The translations under genes were made by a program, and so were the position numbers. A DNA stretch of 21,444 nt from JAVBNC01 sp031551765 (GTDB taxonomy: Bacteria > Desulfobacterota > Desulfovibrionia > Desulfovibrionales > Desulfovibrionaceae): NCBI GenBank assembly GCA_031551765.1, contig JAVBNC010000112.1, forward strand, positions 1-21,444, in the 5' to 3' direction. Numbering within the stretch: position 1 is the stretch's first letter; the number at the start of each line of letters is the position of its first letter. Under the pieces are notes generated by a model. It searched no databases. It worked only from the letters and a program-made list of their open reading frames with translations, and had not been told where the DNA came from. Shown here piece after piece: positions 1-9,419 of the stretch.

Positions 1-11
1 AGGCCTCCGGC

Positions 12-85
12 GTCCAGAGAGGGCGCTGCCCTCTCTGGACTCTCCCGCCAGGGGGGTGACCCCCCTGGACCCCGCGACAGGGGGA
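12..85. repeat. Double-hairpin palindromic repeat, copy 1
   Basis: Two perfect hairpins lie side by side: a 13-bp stem (12-24 with 28-40, 3-nt loop) and a 9-bp stem (48-56 with 60-68, loop TGA). Bases 44-83 recur identically at 6403-6442. The copy sits just before the sensor kinase gene. It belongs to the same family as the repeats at about 3310-3368 and 6352-6606. It may end transcription coming from the left, but there is no T-run. The rest of 1-120 holds only a nine-codon mini-ORF from ATG 98 that stops at 122-124; I assign it no role. Confidence 0.8.
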
Positions 86-120
86 GATTTGAGGGCTATG
101 CTTGAGGCCAGGGGTGCTTT

Positions 121-1584
121 GTGACCTCCAAGGGCCTTAAGCATAACGCCTCGCTGGGCATTGCCCGCTATCTGGCCTGGGTTTCCCTGGTGCTGGTCCT
201 GTGTCTGTCCGTGGTGCTGGCCATCGTGTTCGGCAACACGGCGCGGGAGAGCCTTATCTCCAAGCAGCGCAGTTTCGCCGGGCTGCTGGCGGAAAACCTC
301 AACCACCAGATCTTCATCCGCTTCACCCTGCCCACGGCCGTGGGCTTCGGCCGCATAGCCCTGGGCCAGCCCGCCCAGTACGAGCGCCTGGACCAGGTGG
401 TGCAAACCCTGCTCCACGGCATGCACGTGCATTCGCTGCGCATTTTCAGCCAGACCGGCATGGTCACCTATTCCGCCGCCAACAAGGACGAAGTGCGCAG
501 CGAAGCCTTTGTCACCCCCTCGGTCACGGAGGCCGCCGCCTCGGCGGACAAGGCCATTTTTGACATCGACGCGGCACTTCCTTACTGGGAGGCCTTTTTT
601 CGCTTCCGCCTGGAGCCGGGCACTTTTTACCTGCGCACCACCTACCCCATGCGCATCGACAACCGCCTGGGATCTTCGGAGCCCAGCGGCGCGCTGCTCG
701 GGGTTCTGGAATTCAGTCAGGACATCACCAGCGACATGGCCGCGGTCATCAAGTTCCAGTGGAGCATCATCGGCATCATGCTGGCCTCGGCCCTCTTGCT
801 GTTCCTGCTGCTCATCTTTTTCCTGCGCCGGGCGGAAGCTGCCCTGGCCCTGCGCATGGACGAGGAGCAGCGCCTGCTGCGCGAGTTGCACCAGCACGAA
901 AAGCTGGCGGGCATGGGCCGGGTGGTGGCCGGTATCGCGCACGAAATTCGCAACCCCCTGGGCATCATCCGCTCCAGCGCGGAACTGCTGCTGCGCCGCC
1001 AGAAAGACGCGGACACGGCCAACACCAAGATTCTGGAAGCCATTTTCGACGAATCCCGCCGTCTCTCCCAGGTGGTGAGCGACTTTCTGGACTACGCCCG
1101 CCCCCGTCAGCCCGCGCAGCAGCCCGTGGACCTGGACCGGGTGCTGCGCGAAGTGTCCGCCTTTCTGGAAGCCGAGCTTGCCCAGCGCGGCACGACCCTG
1201 GCCGTGGAGTTCCCGCCGGACGCCGCTTCTTTTGTGGTGGCCGGGGACAAGGATCTGCTTTACCGCGCCTTTTACAATATCCTCATCAACGCCATGCAGG
1301 CTGTGGGCAAAGGCGGCGAGCTGCGCGTCACCGCGCGCTGGATGCACGAGGACGGCCGGGAATTGGCCGTGCTCTCCTTTTCCGACACCGGCCCCGGTTT
1401 TCCCCCCGGGGACCGGGAAAGGCTGCTGGACCCCTTCTTCACCACCAAGGACGGCGGCACGGGCCTGGGTCTGCCCATCGTCAACAACATCATCACCAGC
1501 CACGGCGGCTCCATGGCCTTGGCCGACGCCCCCGAAGGCGGCGCCCTGGTGCGCGTCACCCTGCCCGCCATGGCGGAGAGTTGA
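121..1584 (+). CDS. Membrane sensor histidine kinase (NtrB/ZraS/AtoS type)
   Basis: This 487-residue protein autophosphorylates on histidine and should pass phosphate to the regulator encoded next. Helix 1 spans about residues 17-38 and helix 2 about 215-236, enclosing a periplasmic sensor domain of about 175 residues. A short linker leads to the HisKA H-box (IAHEIRNPLG, phosphorylated His274). The ATPase domain shows an N-box near 380-395, the G1 motif SDTGPGF and the G2 motif GGTGLGLPIV. The GTG start at 121 follows an AGGGGT ribosome site about 7 nt upstream. The signal sensed cannot be read from the sequence; I did not recognise the periplasmic domain. The regulator gene follows after 116 nt. 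Confidence 0.92.
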   Translation: MTSKGLKHNASLGIARYLAWVSLVLVLCLSVVLAIVFGNTARESLISKQRSFAGLLAENLNHQIFIRFTLPTAVGFGRIALGQPAQYERLDQVVQTLLHGMHVHSLRIFSQTGMVTYSAANKDEVRSEAFVTPSVTEAAASADKAIFDIDAALPYWEAFFRFRLEPGTFYLRTTYPMRIDNRLGSSEPSGALLGVLEFSQDITSDMAAVIKFQWSIIGIMLASALLLFLLLIFFLRRAEAALALRMDEEQRLLRELHQHEKLAGMGRVVAGIAHEIRNPLGIIRSSAELLLRRQKDADTANTKILEAIFDESRRLSQVVSDFLDYARPRQPAQQPVDLDRVLREVSAFLEAELAQRGTTLAVEFPPDAASFVVAGDKDLLYRAFYNILINAMQAVGKGGELRVTARWMHEDGRELAVLSFSDTGPGFPPGDRERLLDPFFTTKDGGTGLGLPIVNNIITSHGGSMALADAPEGGALVRVTLPAMAES

Positions 1585-1625
1585 GGGCGGAGCGGGAGAA
1601 CTTTGACGGGGTGGCGTGGAGCGGC

Positions 1626-1642
1626 ACGCTTATTTCAAGCGT
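1626..1642. other. Small hairpin between kinase and regulator genes
   Basis: A perfect 6-bp stem, ACGCTT with AAGCGT around a 5-nt loop, lies in the 116-nt gap between the kinase and regulator genes. No T-run follows, so it is probably not a terminator. It could tune the relative expression of the two genes. Confidence 0.4.
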
Positions 1643-1700
1643 TTGCGTTGCGCCGGATTTTTTCTTGCCATGAACGTTGAGCCGTGCTTGGATAGCCCCT

Positions 1701-3076
<1,376 letters not shown>

Positions 3077-3080
<4 letters not shown>

Positions 3081-3205
3081 AGCAGTTGAACATTGAAAAT
3101 GTTCAACTGCTCTGCAAGGATTTGTCTTCAAATCCTTGCCGCAAGATTGGCGTAGGCGGGCTTTGCCCGCCGTTAAGCGACAATCTCAAAGCGAAACTGC
3201 TCTAG
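3077..3205. repeat. Nested-hairpin repeat bounded by an 11-bp inverted repeat
   Basis: The element is bounded by CTAGAGCAGTT (3077-3087) and its exact complement (3195-3205). Inside are a hairpin of about 16 bp with a GAA loop (3079-3113), an 11-bp hairpin (3114-3139), a pair AGATTG/CAATCT (3145-3150 and 3181-3186) and a GC hairpin GGCGGGC-TTT-GCCCGCC (about 3155-3171). The whole 129-bp unit can fold as one branched structure. It begins inside the stop codon of the response regulator. No coding potential is seen. A role in termination or mRNA 3' protection is possible. The size and terminal inverted repeats also resemble a non-autonomous mobile repeat. Confidence 0.75.
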
Positions 3206-3219
3206 GGCTGTTTTTAAAA

Positions 3220-3368
3220 AGCTGATTGTCGAAGCCCCAAGAATGAGAGCAGAGCGCGATGCGGCACGTCCTGTGCCGCCCCCTTCGGGCATTGCTGCGC
3301 TCCGTGCGAACCGCCTCCTGCGGGTGCGGGGCAGCGCCCTGCTTCGACTCTTTGTTGCTTCGACAGCT
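3220..3368. repeat. MITE-like repeat with GTCGAAGC terminal inverted repeats
   Basis: The left end reads AGCTGATTGTCGAAGC (3220-3235) and the right end GCTTCGACAGCT (3357-3368), which are complementary apart from a 3-base insertion. Internal hairpins include GCGGCAC/GTGCCGC (3261-3267 with 3273-3279). The right part (about 3310-3368) matches the repeat at 6352-6606: a GGGTGC run, GCAGCGCCCTGC, CTTCGACTCTT, then the same terminal repeat. It is non-coding and lies between the regulator gene and the converging DinB-fold gene. Confidence 0.65.
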
Positions 3369-3379
3369 ATTCCGTAATA

Positions 3380-3416
3380 AAGCAAGGGCGGCCCGCCGTA
3401 TGGGCCGCCCTTGCTT
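3380..3416 (-). terminator. Terminator for the DinB-fold gene
   Basis: A perfect 15-bp stem (3380-3394 with 3402-3416, 7-nt loop) begins 2 nt past the DinB-fold stop codon on the minus strand. A short T-rich stretch (TTTATTA) follows on that strand. It may also stop rightward transcription. Confidence 0.7.
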
Positions 3417-3418
3417 CG

Positions 3419-3907
3419 TTAAAATACACCTTTCAGGCCCTGGTCCCGCAGGGCGGCGTCACAGGCGCCCAGGTGGTAGAAGGCGTGGCCGGCCATCATG
3501 GCCAGGGTGACCGCGTGGGTCATGTCCGTTTTCACGCGCGCGGACAAGCCGGGGTTTTTCTGGGCCAGGTCCGCGTCGGAAAGGCCGTCTATATAAGCGT
3601 TGGCCTTGGCTTTCATGGCGGCGGCGAACTCCTGCATCACGGCTTTGGGCGGTGCGGTCAGTTCTTCGTCCGGCACTTTTTTCAGGCCGCCTATTTCCGG
3701 CTCGAACAGGGGCGGGCTGGGCTGGCCGCCTTCCTCAAGAACGAAGAGATCAATGGACGAGGCCGCGTGGTAGACTTGCTGCCACACGGGCCAGCCGCCG
3801 AACTGCTTGACCCAGGCATCCCAGGGACAGACTTCAATGAACTGTTCCAGCATGCCGAAGGAACGGTTGAAAGCCCCTTGCAGATTAGTGACGATGGCGC
3901 GTGACAT
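3419..3907 (-). CDS. DinB-fold metal-site protein
   Basis: This 162-residue helical protein resembles the DinB/YfiT superfamily, a four-helix bundle that usually binds a divalent metal through three histidines. Candidate ligands are His47 (VYHAAS) and the HxxxH pair His141/His145 (AGHAFYHLG), at the family's usual spacing. Members include thiol-dependent transferases and many proteins of unknown role, so I give no reaction. The start is ATG 3907, preceded by a strong GGAGG about 9 nt away; an upstream extension to 4015 lacks any such site. A good sigma-70 promoter lies upstream. The gene is divergent from the glutamine synthetase and stands alone. Confidence 0.75.
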   Translation of the reverse strand: MSRAIVTNLQGAFNRSFGMLEQFIEVCPWDAWVKQFGGWPVWQQVYHAASSIDLFVLEEGGQPSPPLFEPEIGGLKKVPDEELTAPPKAVMQEFAAAMKAKANAYIDGLSDADLAQKNPGLSARVKTDMTHAVTLAMMAGHAFYHLGACDAALRDQGLKGVF

Positions 3908-3952
3908 GGCGAAACCTCCACGGCTTTTTGTGTGAGAGAACCCATTGCCTCC

Positions 3953-3981
3953 ATAGTACGGGCATTTCCCCCCACTGCCAA
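3953..3981 (-). promoter_or_regulatory. Sigma-70-type promoter of the DinB-fold gene
   Basis: On the minus strand TTGGCA (3976-3981) and TACTAT (3953-3958) are 17 nt apart, matching the consensus at 5/6 and 4/6. Predicted transcription would start about 40 nt before the ATG at 3907. I saw no comparably good promoter for the divergent glutamine synthetase in 3908-4152. Confidence 0.6.
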
Positions 3982-4152
3982 GAGAACGCGGCATCCGGCA
4001 GCGCAATTGTTGCAAAACATGCCGGGAATACAGGATTTATGTTTTATCTTCTCCCCGGCTTTACGCGCCGCGCTTCCAGGGATACAAGAATCTCTGGCCG
4101 GCCGCGCGTCCGGCGTCTTATCACAACATGTCATAGCTAAAGAGAGCAGAGC

Positions 4153-6354
4153 ATGATGGACAGGTCCCTTTCCCGCAAAAAAGCCATTGCCAAAATCGGA
4201 GCCACCCGGCCTGTGGACGTGGGCATAAGCTATATCCGGGAGCCGCTGCAGCAGATTTACGGCACCCTGGTGTTCGACCAGGCGCAAATGGCGGCCCGGC
4301 TGCCCAAAGACGCCTTTATCCGCCTGCGAAAGACCATTCTTGAGGGCCAGGCCCTGGATATCGGCGTGGCGGACGTGGTGGCCAACGCCATGAAGGAATG
4401 GGCCGTGGAAATGGGCGCCACCCACTATACCCACTGGTTTCAGCCCATGACCGGCACCACGGCGGAAAAGCACGACTCTTTCCTGGAACCCACCCGGGAC
4501 GGCAAGGTGCTCTGCGAATTTTCCGGGAAAATGCTGATCAAAGGCGAGTCGGACGCTTCGTCCTTTCCCTCCGGCGGCATACGCTCCACCTTTGAGGCCA
4601 GGGGCTACACGGCCTGGGACCCGCGCTCGCCGGTGTTCATCCAGGACAGCCTCAACGGCCGCACCCTGTGCATTCCCACGGCCTTCTGCTCGTACACGGG
4701 CGAATGCCTGGACCGCAAAACCCCGCTCTTGCGCTCTGCGGAAGCGCTGTCCAAGCAGGCCCTGCGCATTCTGCGCCTGTTCGGGGACACGCAGGCCACC
4801 TATGCCCACGCCACCCTGGGCGCGGAGCAGGAATATTTTCTCATCGACCGCCAGCTTTTCCTGCAGCGGCCGGACCTGGTGAACGTGGGCCGCACGTTAT
4901 ACGGCGCCAAGCCTCCCAAGGGCCAGGAAATGGAAGACCACTACTACGGCTCCATCCGGGGCCGGGTGCTGGCTTTCATGATGGACCTGGAGCACCGCCT
5001 GTACAAGCTGGGCATTCCGCTGAAAACCCGGCACAACGAAGCGGCCCCGGCCCAGTTCGAGCTGGCTCCGGTGTTCGAGGACGCGAACATCGCCACCGAC
5101 CACAACATGCTGACCATGGAAGTGCTGCGCGGCACCGCGCGGGACCACGGCCTGGTCTGCCTGCTGCATGAGAAGCCCTTCAAGGGCATCAACGGCTCGG
5201 GCAAGCACAACAACTGGTCGCTTTCGGATTCCGCGGGCAACAACCTGCTGGAGCCCGGCGAAACCCCGCAGGAAAACGCGCAGTTCCTGGTCTTTCTCTG
5301 CGCCATGATCCGGGCCGTGCACCGCTACGCGGGCATGCTGCGCCTGGGCACCGTGGGCGCGGGCAACGACTGCCGTCTGGGCGGCTTTGAAGCGCCCCCG
5401 GCCATTTTCTCCATCTACCTCGGCACCCAGCTGACGGAAGTGGTGGAAAACATCAAAGCCGGTCTGCGCAAAAAAGGCCGGGAAAGCGACTTCATGCGCA
5501 TAGGCGTGACCGCCCTGCCGCCCCTGCCGCGCGATGCCACGGACCGCAACCGCACCTCCCCAGTGGCCTTTACCGGGAACAAGTTCGAATTCCGGGCCGT
5601 GGGCGCTTCCCAGTCCACCGCGCCCATGGTCTTTCTGATCAACACGGCCTTTACCGCGTCTCTGGACCATTTCGCCACGGAACTGGAGCGGGACACGGCC
5701 GGGGGCATGCCCCTGAACGACGCCGTGCAAAAGCTGCTGCAAAAGGAATTCTCCAAGCACAGCCCGGTGATCTTCAACGGCGACAACTACGCCGCCGAAT
5801 GGCCCATAGAGGCCGAAAAGCGCGGCCTGCCCAATTACAGCGACACGGTGGAAGCCCTGAAGCACTTCCGGGACAAGGAAAACGTGGAAGTGCTGGGCCG
5901 CTACGGCGTGCTTTCCGAGCGGGAAGTGGACGCGCGTTGCGACATTCTGCTGGAAAGCTACGTCACCGCCGTGAGCATAGAAGGCCAGGTGGCCCTGGAA
6001 ATGGGCCGCACCATGCTGCTGCCCGCCGTGTTCGAATGGCAGGGGCGCCTTGCTAAAACCGTCGGCGGCCTGGAAGCCTGCCTGGGAAAAAAGGCGGCCC
6101 CGGGCCAGCGCGCCTTGCTGGAACGGGCCAGCGGCTACGCCACGGCCTTTATGGCCGCCCTGGACGAGCTGGAAAAGGCCCTGGCCGACACCAAAGCCTT
6201 GCACGGCGACATGGAAAAAGCCCCCAAGTCCTGCCGGGACAAGGTGCTCCAGGCCATGGAGCGCTGCCGCGCGGAAGCGGACCAGCTGGAACTTCTGGTG
6301 GACGATTCCCTCTGGCCCCTGCCCAAGTACCGGGAGATGCTCTGGATTTATTAG
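4153..6354 (+). CDS. glnN: Type III glutamine synthetase (GlnN)
   Basis: This 733-residue cytoplasmic enzyme forms glutamine from glutamate, ammonia and ATP. Its length is typical of the GSIII class (about 700-730) and far beyond GSI (about 450-470). GSIII-type blocks are visible: THWFQPMTG (93-101), SDASSFPSGGIRSTF (133-147), the metal-site GAEQEYF (223-229), HNEAAPAQFELAPVFEDAN (294-312) and INGSGKHNNWS (346-356). A later arginine-rich stretch (DRNRTSPVAFTGNKFEFR) ends the catalytic region, followed by a helical C-terminal part. ATG 4153 and ATG 4156 are adjacent; either could be used. The gene is monocistronic. No clear NtrC site or sigma-54 promoter was seen upstream. Its stop codon TAG is also the first three bases of a repeat. 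Confidence 0.95.
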   Translation: MMDRSLSRKKAIAKIGATRPVDVGISYIREPLQQIYGTLVFDQAQMAARLPKDAFIRLRKTILEGQALDIGVADVVANAMKEWAVEMGATHYTHWFQPMTGTTAEKHDSFLEPTRDGKVLCEFSGKMLIKGESDASSFPSGGIRSTFEARGYTAWDPRSPVFIQDSLNGRTLCIPTAFCSYTGECLDRKTPLLRSAEALSKQALRILRLFGDTQATYAHATLGAEQEYFLIDRQLFLQRPDLVNVGRTLYGAKPPKGQEMEDHYYGSIRGRVLAFMMDLEHRLYKLGIPLKTRHNEAAPAQFELAPVFEDANIATDHNMLTMEVLRGTARDHGLVCLLHEKPFKGINGSGKHNNWSLSDSAGNNLLEPGETPQENAQFLVFLCAMIRAVHRYAGMLRLGTVGAGNDCRLGGFEAPPAIFSIYLGTQLTEVVENIKAGLRKKGRESDFMRIGVTALPPLPRDATDRNRTSPVAFTGNKFEFRAVGASQSTAPMVFLINTAFTASLDHFATELERDTAGGMPLNDAVQKLLQKEFSKHSPVIFNGDNYAAEWPIEAEKRGLPNYSDTVEALKHFRDKENVEVLGRYGVLSEREVDARCDILLESYVTAVSIEGQVALEMGRTMLLPAVFEWQGRLAKTVGGLEACLGKKAAPGQRALLERASGYATAFMAALDELEKALADTKALHGDMEKAPKSCRDKVLQAMERCRAEADQLELLVDDSLWPLPKYREMLWIY

Positions 6355-6606
6355 AGTAGTTGTCGAAGCCAATGAAGAGTCGAAGCAGGGCGCTGCCCTG
6401 CACCCGCCAGGGGGGTGACCCCCCTGGACCCCGCGACAGGGGTTTGACTTCGCGCGTGGTGGGTATGTTGACGAACGCTGACACAGGGGAAGAGTTTCGA
6501 GCAAGCTGAACGATCACCAACACCCTGAATGGGTTCCAAGGGGCGTGCCCCTTGGCGGGTGCAGGGCAGCTCCCTGCTCGTATTCTTGGATGGCTTCGAC
6601 AGCTGT
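6352..6606. repeat. Composite inverted repeat (copies 2 and 3 of the palindromic family)
   Basis: Two oppositely oriented copies flank about 88 bp of unique sequence (6443-6530) in which I recognise nothing. The ends AGTTGTCGAAGCCA (6358-6371) and TGGCTTCGACAGCT (6591-6604) are inverted repeats with one mismatch. The left copy has hairpins at 6385-6401 and 6407-6427; bases 6403-6442 are identical to 44-83. The right copy has hairpins CCAAGGGGC-GT-GCCCCTTGG (6536-6555) and GCAGGG/CCCTGC (6561-6577). The left edge TAGAGTAGTTG (6352-6362) resembles the start of the repeat at 3077-3205. It fills most of the gap between glnN and the converging iadA. Confidence 0.75.
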
Positions 6607-6638
6607 TTGAAAACAGCTTCCAGACCGGGTTCTCAAAA

Positions 6639-6676
6639 ACAAAGAGCCGGGAGCGTTCGCGCTCCCGGCTCTTTGT
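6639..6676 (-). terminator. Strong terminator downstream of iadA
   Basis: A perfect 17-bp stem (6639-6655 with 6660-6676) with a four-base loop is followed on the minus strand by TTTTTGAG, a typical intrinsic terminator. It lies 15 nt past the iadA stop codon. Confidence 0.85.
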
Positions 6677-6691
6677 CAAATAAGGCTGGGC

Positions 6692-7831
6692 CTATTCTTC
6701 GAACATGCCTTTGGCTTTCAGGGCCGCGTCGCGCATCAGCAGCTTGCCCTTGGCCATGACGTGGCGCAGTTCCAGGTCTTTCGTAAAGCAGCAGATATCC
6801 GCGTCCGCCCCGGCGGCCAGGGCGCCCTTGCCGTGCAGGCCCAGGTTCACGGCCACGTTGGAGGTGACCATGGGCAGAATGCGCTCCAGAGCGAAACCCT
6901 TGGCGCACACCAGCTCGCGGATCAAGGCCAGGTTGGCGGCCGGGGAACCGGTGCCCAGGCCGATCATGTCGCCCTTGTCGTCAAAGCGCGGGATGCTCCC
7001 GCCGCCGTCGGTGCTCATGGTCACCTTGCTCATGTCCGCCTTTTCCTCGGCCAGCTGGTTGATGACCTCGGCCGGGGAGGAGAAACAGGTGCCGCCGGAG
7101 GTGATGTCGATGATCCCGCCCCTGCGGACGAAGGCCAGGGCCTGCTCGAACAGGTCCTTGTCCCGCGCGCAGTGGCTGGGGCGGATGTGCTTGACGGGCA
7201 TGCCCCGGTCCGCGATTTCGTTGAAAATGGCGAAGCCGTCCGGCAGGTTGCCCATGTGGACGTGCAGCACGCCGATTTTCCCGGCGATCATGCCGCCGAC
7301 GCGCACGTCGGAGAGGATGCGCAGCATTTCGTCCGCGCTGGGGAAGGAGCTTCTGTGGTCGGCGTGGGCTATTTTGACCCCCAGCACTTCCGGCACCAGG
7401 AACAGGTCGTCGCGCACGCTGCCGGAAAGCAGGCTGGGCGGCAAGGCGTAGTTGCTGGTGTACATCCAGCCGGAAATGCCTTCTTCCTGCAGCGCGCGCA
7501 CTTTGGCCAGCAGGGCGTGGATGGAGCGGGTCACGGAATCCGTGCCCGAAACGCCCACCACGGTGGTGGTGCCGCTGCTCACCAGGCTGGAAAAGGAAAC
7601 TTCCGGCACGCGGGAAACAGGCCCGCCTTCCCCGCCCCCGCCGGTGACGTGGATATGCTGGTCTATCAGGCCGGGCGTCAGGATCAGGCCGTCCGCGTCA
7701 ATCACTTCCAGGCCGGGGAGGCTGACGGTCAGGTTTTCCTCCAGGGCGGCGACGCGGCCGTTTACGACCAGCACGTCCCGCTTGCCCAGTTTTTCAGGGG
7801 CGTATACCGTGGCGTTTTTGAACAGAATCAT
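6692..7831 (-). CDS. iadA: Isoaspartyl dipeptidase
   Basis: This 379-residue metal-dependent amidohydrolase cleaves beta-aspartyl (isoaspartyl) dipeptides, products of the breakdown of damaged proteins. Expected residues are all present: His59 and His61 (DQHIHV), Lys153 for the carbamylated bridge (GVKIAHADHRSS), His192 (GVLHVHMG), His220 (IRPSH) and catalytic Asp275 (STDGGGS). Their spacing follows the E. coli enzyme with an offset of 9-10 residues. ATG 7831 is preceded by AAGGAGG with a 4-nt spacer; the longer reading from 7921 starts inside the upstream gene and is rejected. It is the second gene of an operon with the dicarboxylate carrier, suggesting that released aspartate, or the dipeptide itself, is linked to that transporter. 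The enzyme is cytoplasmic (no signal peptide). Confidence 0.95.
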   Translation of the reverse strand: MILFKNATVYAPEKLGKRDVLVVNGRVAALEENLTVSLPGLEVIDADGLILTPGLIDQHIHVTGGGGEGGPVSRVPEVSFSSLVSSGTTTVVGVSGTDSVTRSIHALLAKVRALQEEGISGWMYTSNYALPPSLLSGSVRDDLFLVPEVLGVKIAHADHRSSFPSADEMLRILSDVRVGGMIAGKIGVLHVHMGNLPDGFAIFNEIADRGMPVKHIRPSHCARDKDLFEQALAFVRRGGIIDITSGGTCFSSPAEVINQLAEEKADMSKVTMSTDGGGSIPRFDDKGDMIGLGTGSPAANLALIRELVCAKGFALERILPMVTSNVAVNLGLHGKGALAAGADADICCFTKDLELRHVMAKGKLLMRDAALKAKGMFEE

Positions 7832-7851
7832 GCGTCCTCCTTGTAGGGAAC

Positions 7852-7875
7852 GCGGCCGGAGAGATCCCCGGCCGC
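7852..7875. other. Hairpin between dcuC and iadA
   Basis: An 8-bp GC stem (GCGGCCGG with CCGGCCGC, 8-nt loop) lies in the 64-nt gap between the carrier stop and the iadA start. There is no T-run, so it probably acts on mRNA stability or read-through rather than as a full terminator. Confidence 0.45.
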
Positions 7876-7895
7876 CGTTGGTGCTCTGTTTTTGG

Positions 7896-9281
7896 CTACA
7901 GCAAAATGGCGCAGGCAACAAGGTTCATGACCATGGCTCCGGCCATGGGAATGGCCGTGCGCTTGACCACGTCCACCGGCGAAACGCCCGCCACCCCGGA
8001 AACCGCGACAATGACCGCCGTGATGGGAGAGACGCTGCGGGCTATGCTGGCGGCCAGCTGCATGGGCAGAATCATGCTCACGCCGCTCACGCCGACGCTG
8101 GCGGCCACTTCCGGCACCAGGTTGGCGAAAGCGAAGAAGGGCGCGTTGCCGGAACCCATGACAATGGAGGCCACGGTGATAATGCCGGTCATGACCACGA
8201 TAAAGATGCCGCCGCCCAGGCCCAGGGCTTTGGCGCCGTCAATAAGCCCGCTGATGGTGCCGGTCATCTTCAGGCCGTTGGCGAACACTTCGCCCGCCAC
8301 GATAAGCGTGATGACCGTGGCGAACTGCACGCCCATGCCGTCGAAAAAGGTCTGGATGGAGGCGAAGACCTTTTTCGCGTCCCGGTGGCGTATCCATTCG
8401 CAGACCATGCTCACGAACACGCTGATGAGCATGGCGGTGACGATGTCCACGTTATAGGGCATGTGGAAAATTTTGCTGAAAATGATCTGCAGCACCAGGG
8501 GAATGAGCGGGAGCAGGGCGTAGAACTTGGTGGGCATGTCCGTGCCCGCGTCTTCCTGCACCATTTCCGGTATCACGTCCACAAAGTGCCCGGCGCGGCG
8601 GTCAAAGGCGCGCTGCACGAAAAAGTGCAGCACGGCCACGGTCAGGGTGACGATGATGGCGATAAGCGCCTGGTGGTGCAGGAAATAGGTGATAATGTCC
8701 ATGTCCACGGTTCTGGCGGCCAGGTTGCTGTTGCCGGAAGCCGGGCCCAGGTCCAGGCACTGCGTGGTGCCGATCATGGCGCAGGCGGAAAGCGGGCTGA
8801 CGCCCAGGCGGATCAGAATGGGGTACATGGTGACCATGAGCAAGAGGCCCAGGCCCGACGCGCTGGAAATGACCAGCGCAAGGCACTGGCCGACGATAAG
8901 GCCCAGCGCCAGCACCAGATACGGGGACTTGAGCGTGGAAAGCGGCTTGATGGAAATATGCACCAGCACCCGGCTGGCGCCGATGGTGTCCATGTATCTG
9001 GCGAAACCGGAAATGGCCATGATGGTCAGGCCCAGCCCGGCCACGCGGGATGAGAAAATCTGGCGGATGTAGGCGAACAGGTCGAACCAGGCCGAGTTGG
9101 TCGATTGGCCCTTGGTCAGCGACTTGCTGCTGACAAAGTCCATGCCGGGAATAAGCACGATGGCCGCCGTCATCAGAATCAGGCCGCTGAACAGCAGCAC
9201 GGTTTGCGGCTTATACCCCTTGAGGATGAGCCAGGCGGTCCAGATGGTAACCACAAGAGCGAGAAACATGGGAAGCGTCAT
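7896..9281 (-). CDS. DcuC-family anaerobic C4-dicarboxylate carrier
   Basis: This 461-residue inner-membrane protein has about 12 hydrophobic segments and the same length as E. coli DcuC, which exports succinate and exchanges C4-dicarboxylates during anaerobic growth. Family-like stretches include the glycine/serine-rich ALVISSASGLGLLL, GTTQCLDLGPASGNSN in the first half and the late MGSGNAPFFAFANLVPE with SIARSVSPITAVIVA, the two-half layout of this carrier group. ATG 9281 has AGGAGA about 8 nt upstream; extension to 9299 is not supported. It is the first gene of an operon with iadA. The likely substrate is aspartate, fumarate/succinate or an isoaspartyl dipeptide; the pairing favours an aspartate-type substrate, but this is inference. 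Confidence 0.88.
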   Translation of the reverse strand: MTLPMFLALVVTIWTAWLILKGYKPQTVLLFSGLILMTAAIVLIPGMDFVSSKSLTKGQSTNSAWFDLFAYIRQIFSSRVAGLGLTIMAISGFARYMDTIGASRVLVHISIKPLSTLKSPYLVLALGLIVGQCLALVISSASGLGLLLMVTMYPILIRLGVSPLSACAMIGTTQCLDLGPASGNSNLAARTVDMDIITYFLHHQALIAIIVTLTVAVLHFFVQRAFDRRAGHFVDVIPEMVQEDAGTDMPTKFYALLPLIPLVLQIIFSKIFHMPYNVDIVTAMLISVFVSMVCEWIRHRDAKKVFASIQTFFDGMGVQFATVITLIVAGEVFANGLKMTGTISGLIDGAKALGLGGGIFIVVMTGIITVASIVMGSGNAPFFAFANLVPEVAASVGVSGVSMILPMQLAASIARSVSPITAVIVAVSGVAGVSPVDVVKRTAIPMAGAMVMNLVACAILL

Positions 9282-9353
9282 GGCGGGTCTCCTGTGCAAA
9301 AGTGTAGTCCGGTCAGGTGGAAAGAATACGTTTTCGCCGCAGGGCGGCTTGTC

Positions 9354-9386
9354 CCGCCAATCTCACTTGCAGAGAGCGATTGGTGG
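9354..9386 (-). other. Leader hairpin upstream of dcuC
   Basis: CCGCCAATC (9354-9362) pairs with GATTGGTGG (9378-9386), one pair being G-U, around a 15-nt loop. It lies in the roughly 130-nt leader between the predicted dcuC promoter and its ATG and could control expression. I do not recognise a known riboswitch. Confidence 0.35.
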
Positions 9387-9419
9387 CTTTTGAGGCAGTG
9401 AAGCAAAAAATTTTTGTAC

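Noticed and set aside
1622..1637. Possible sigma-54 promoter (CGGCACG-N4-TTTCA) before the response regulator
   Set aside because: The essential GC of the -12 element is TC; the resemblance is too weak to claim.
4897..6504. 535-codon minus-strand open frame opposite glnN
   Set aside because: It runs opposite the conserved GSIII catalytic region and out into a repeat; low-complexity translation, no domain.
7452..9053. 533-codon plus-strand open frame opposite dcuC and iadA
   Set aside because: Repetitive His/Gly/Asp translation; the minus strand encodes two recognisable proteins with good ribosome sites.
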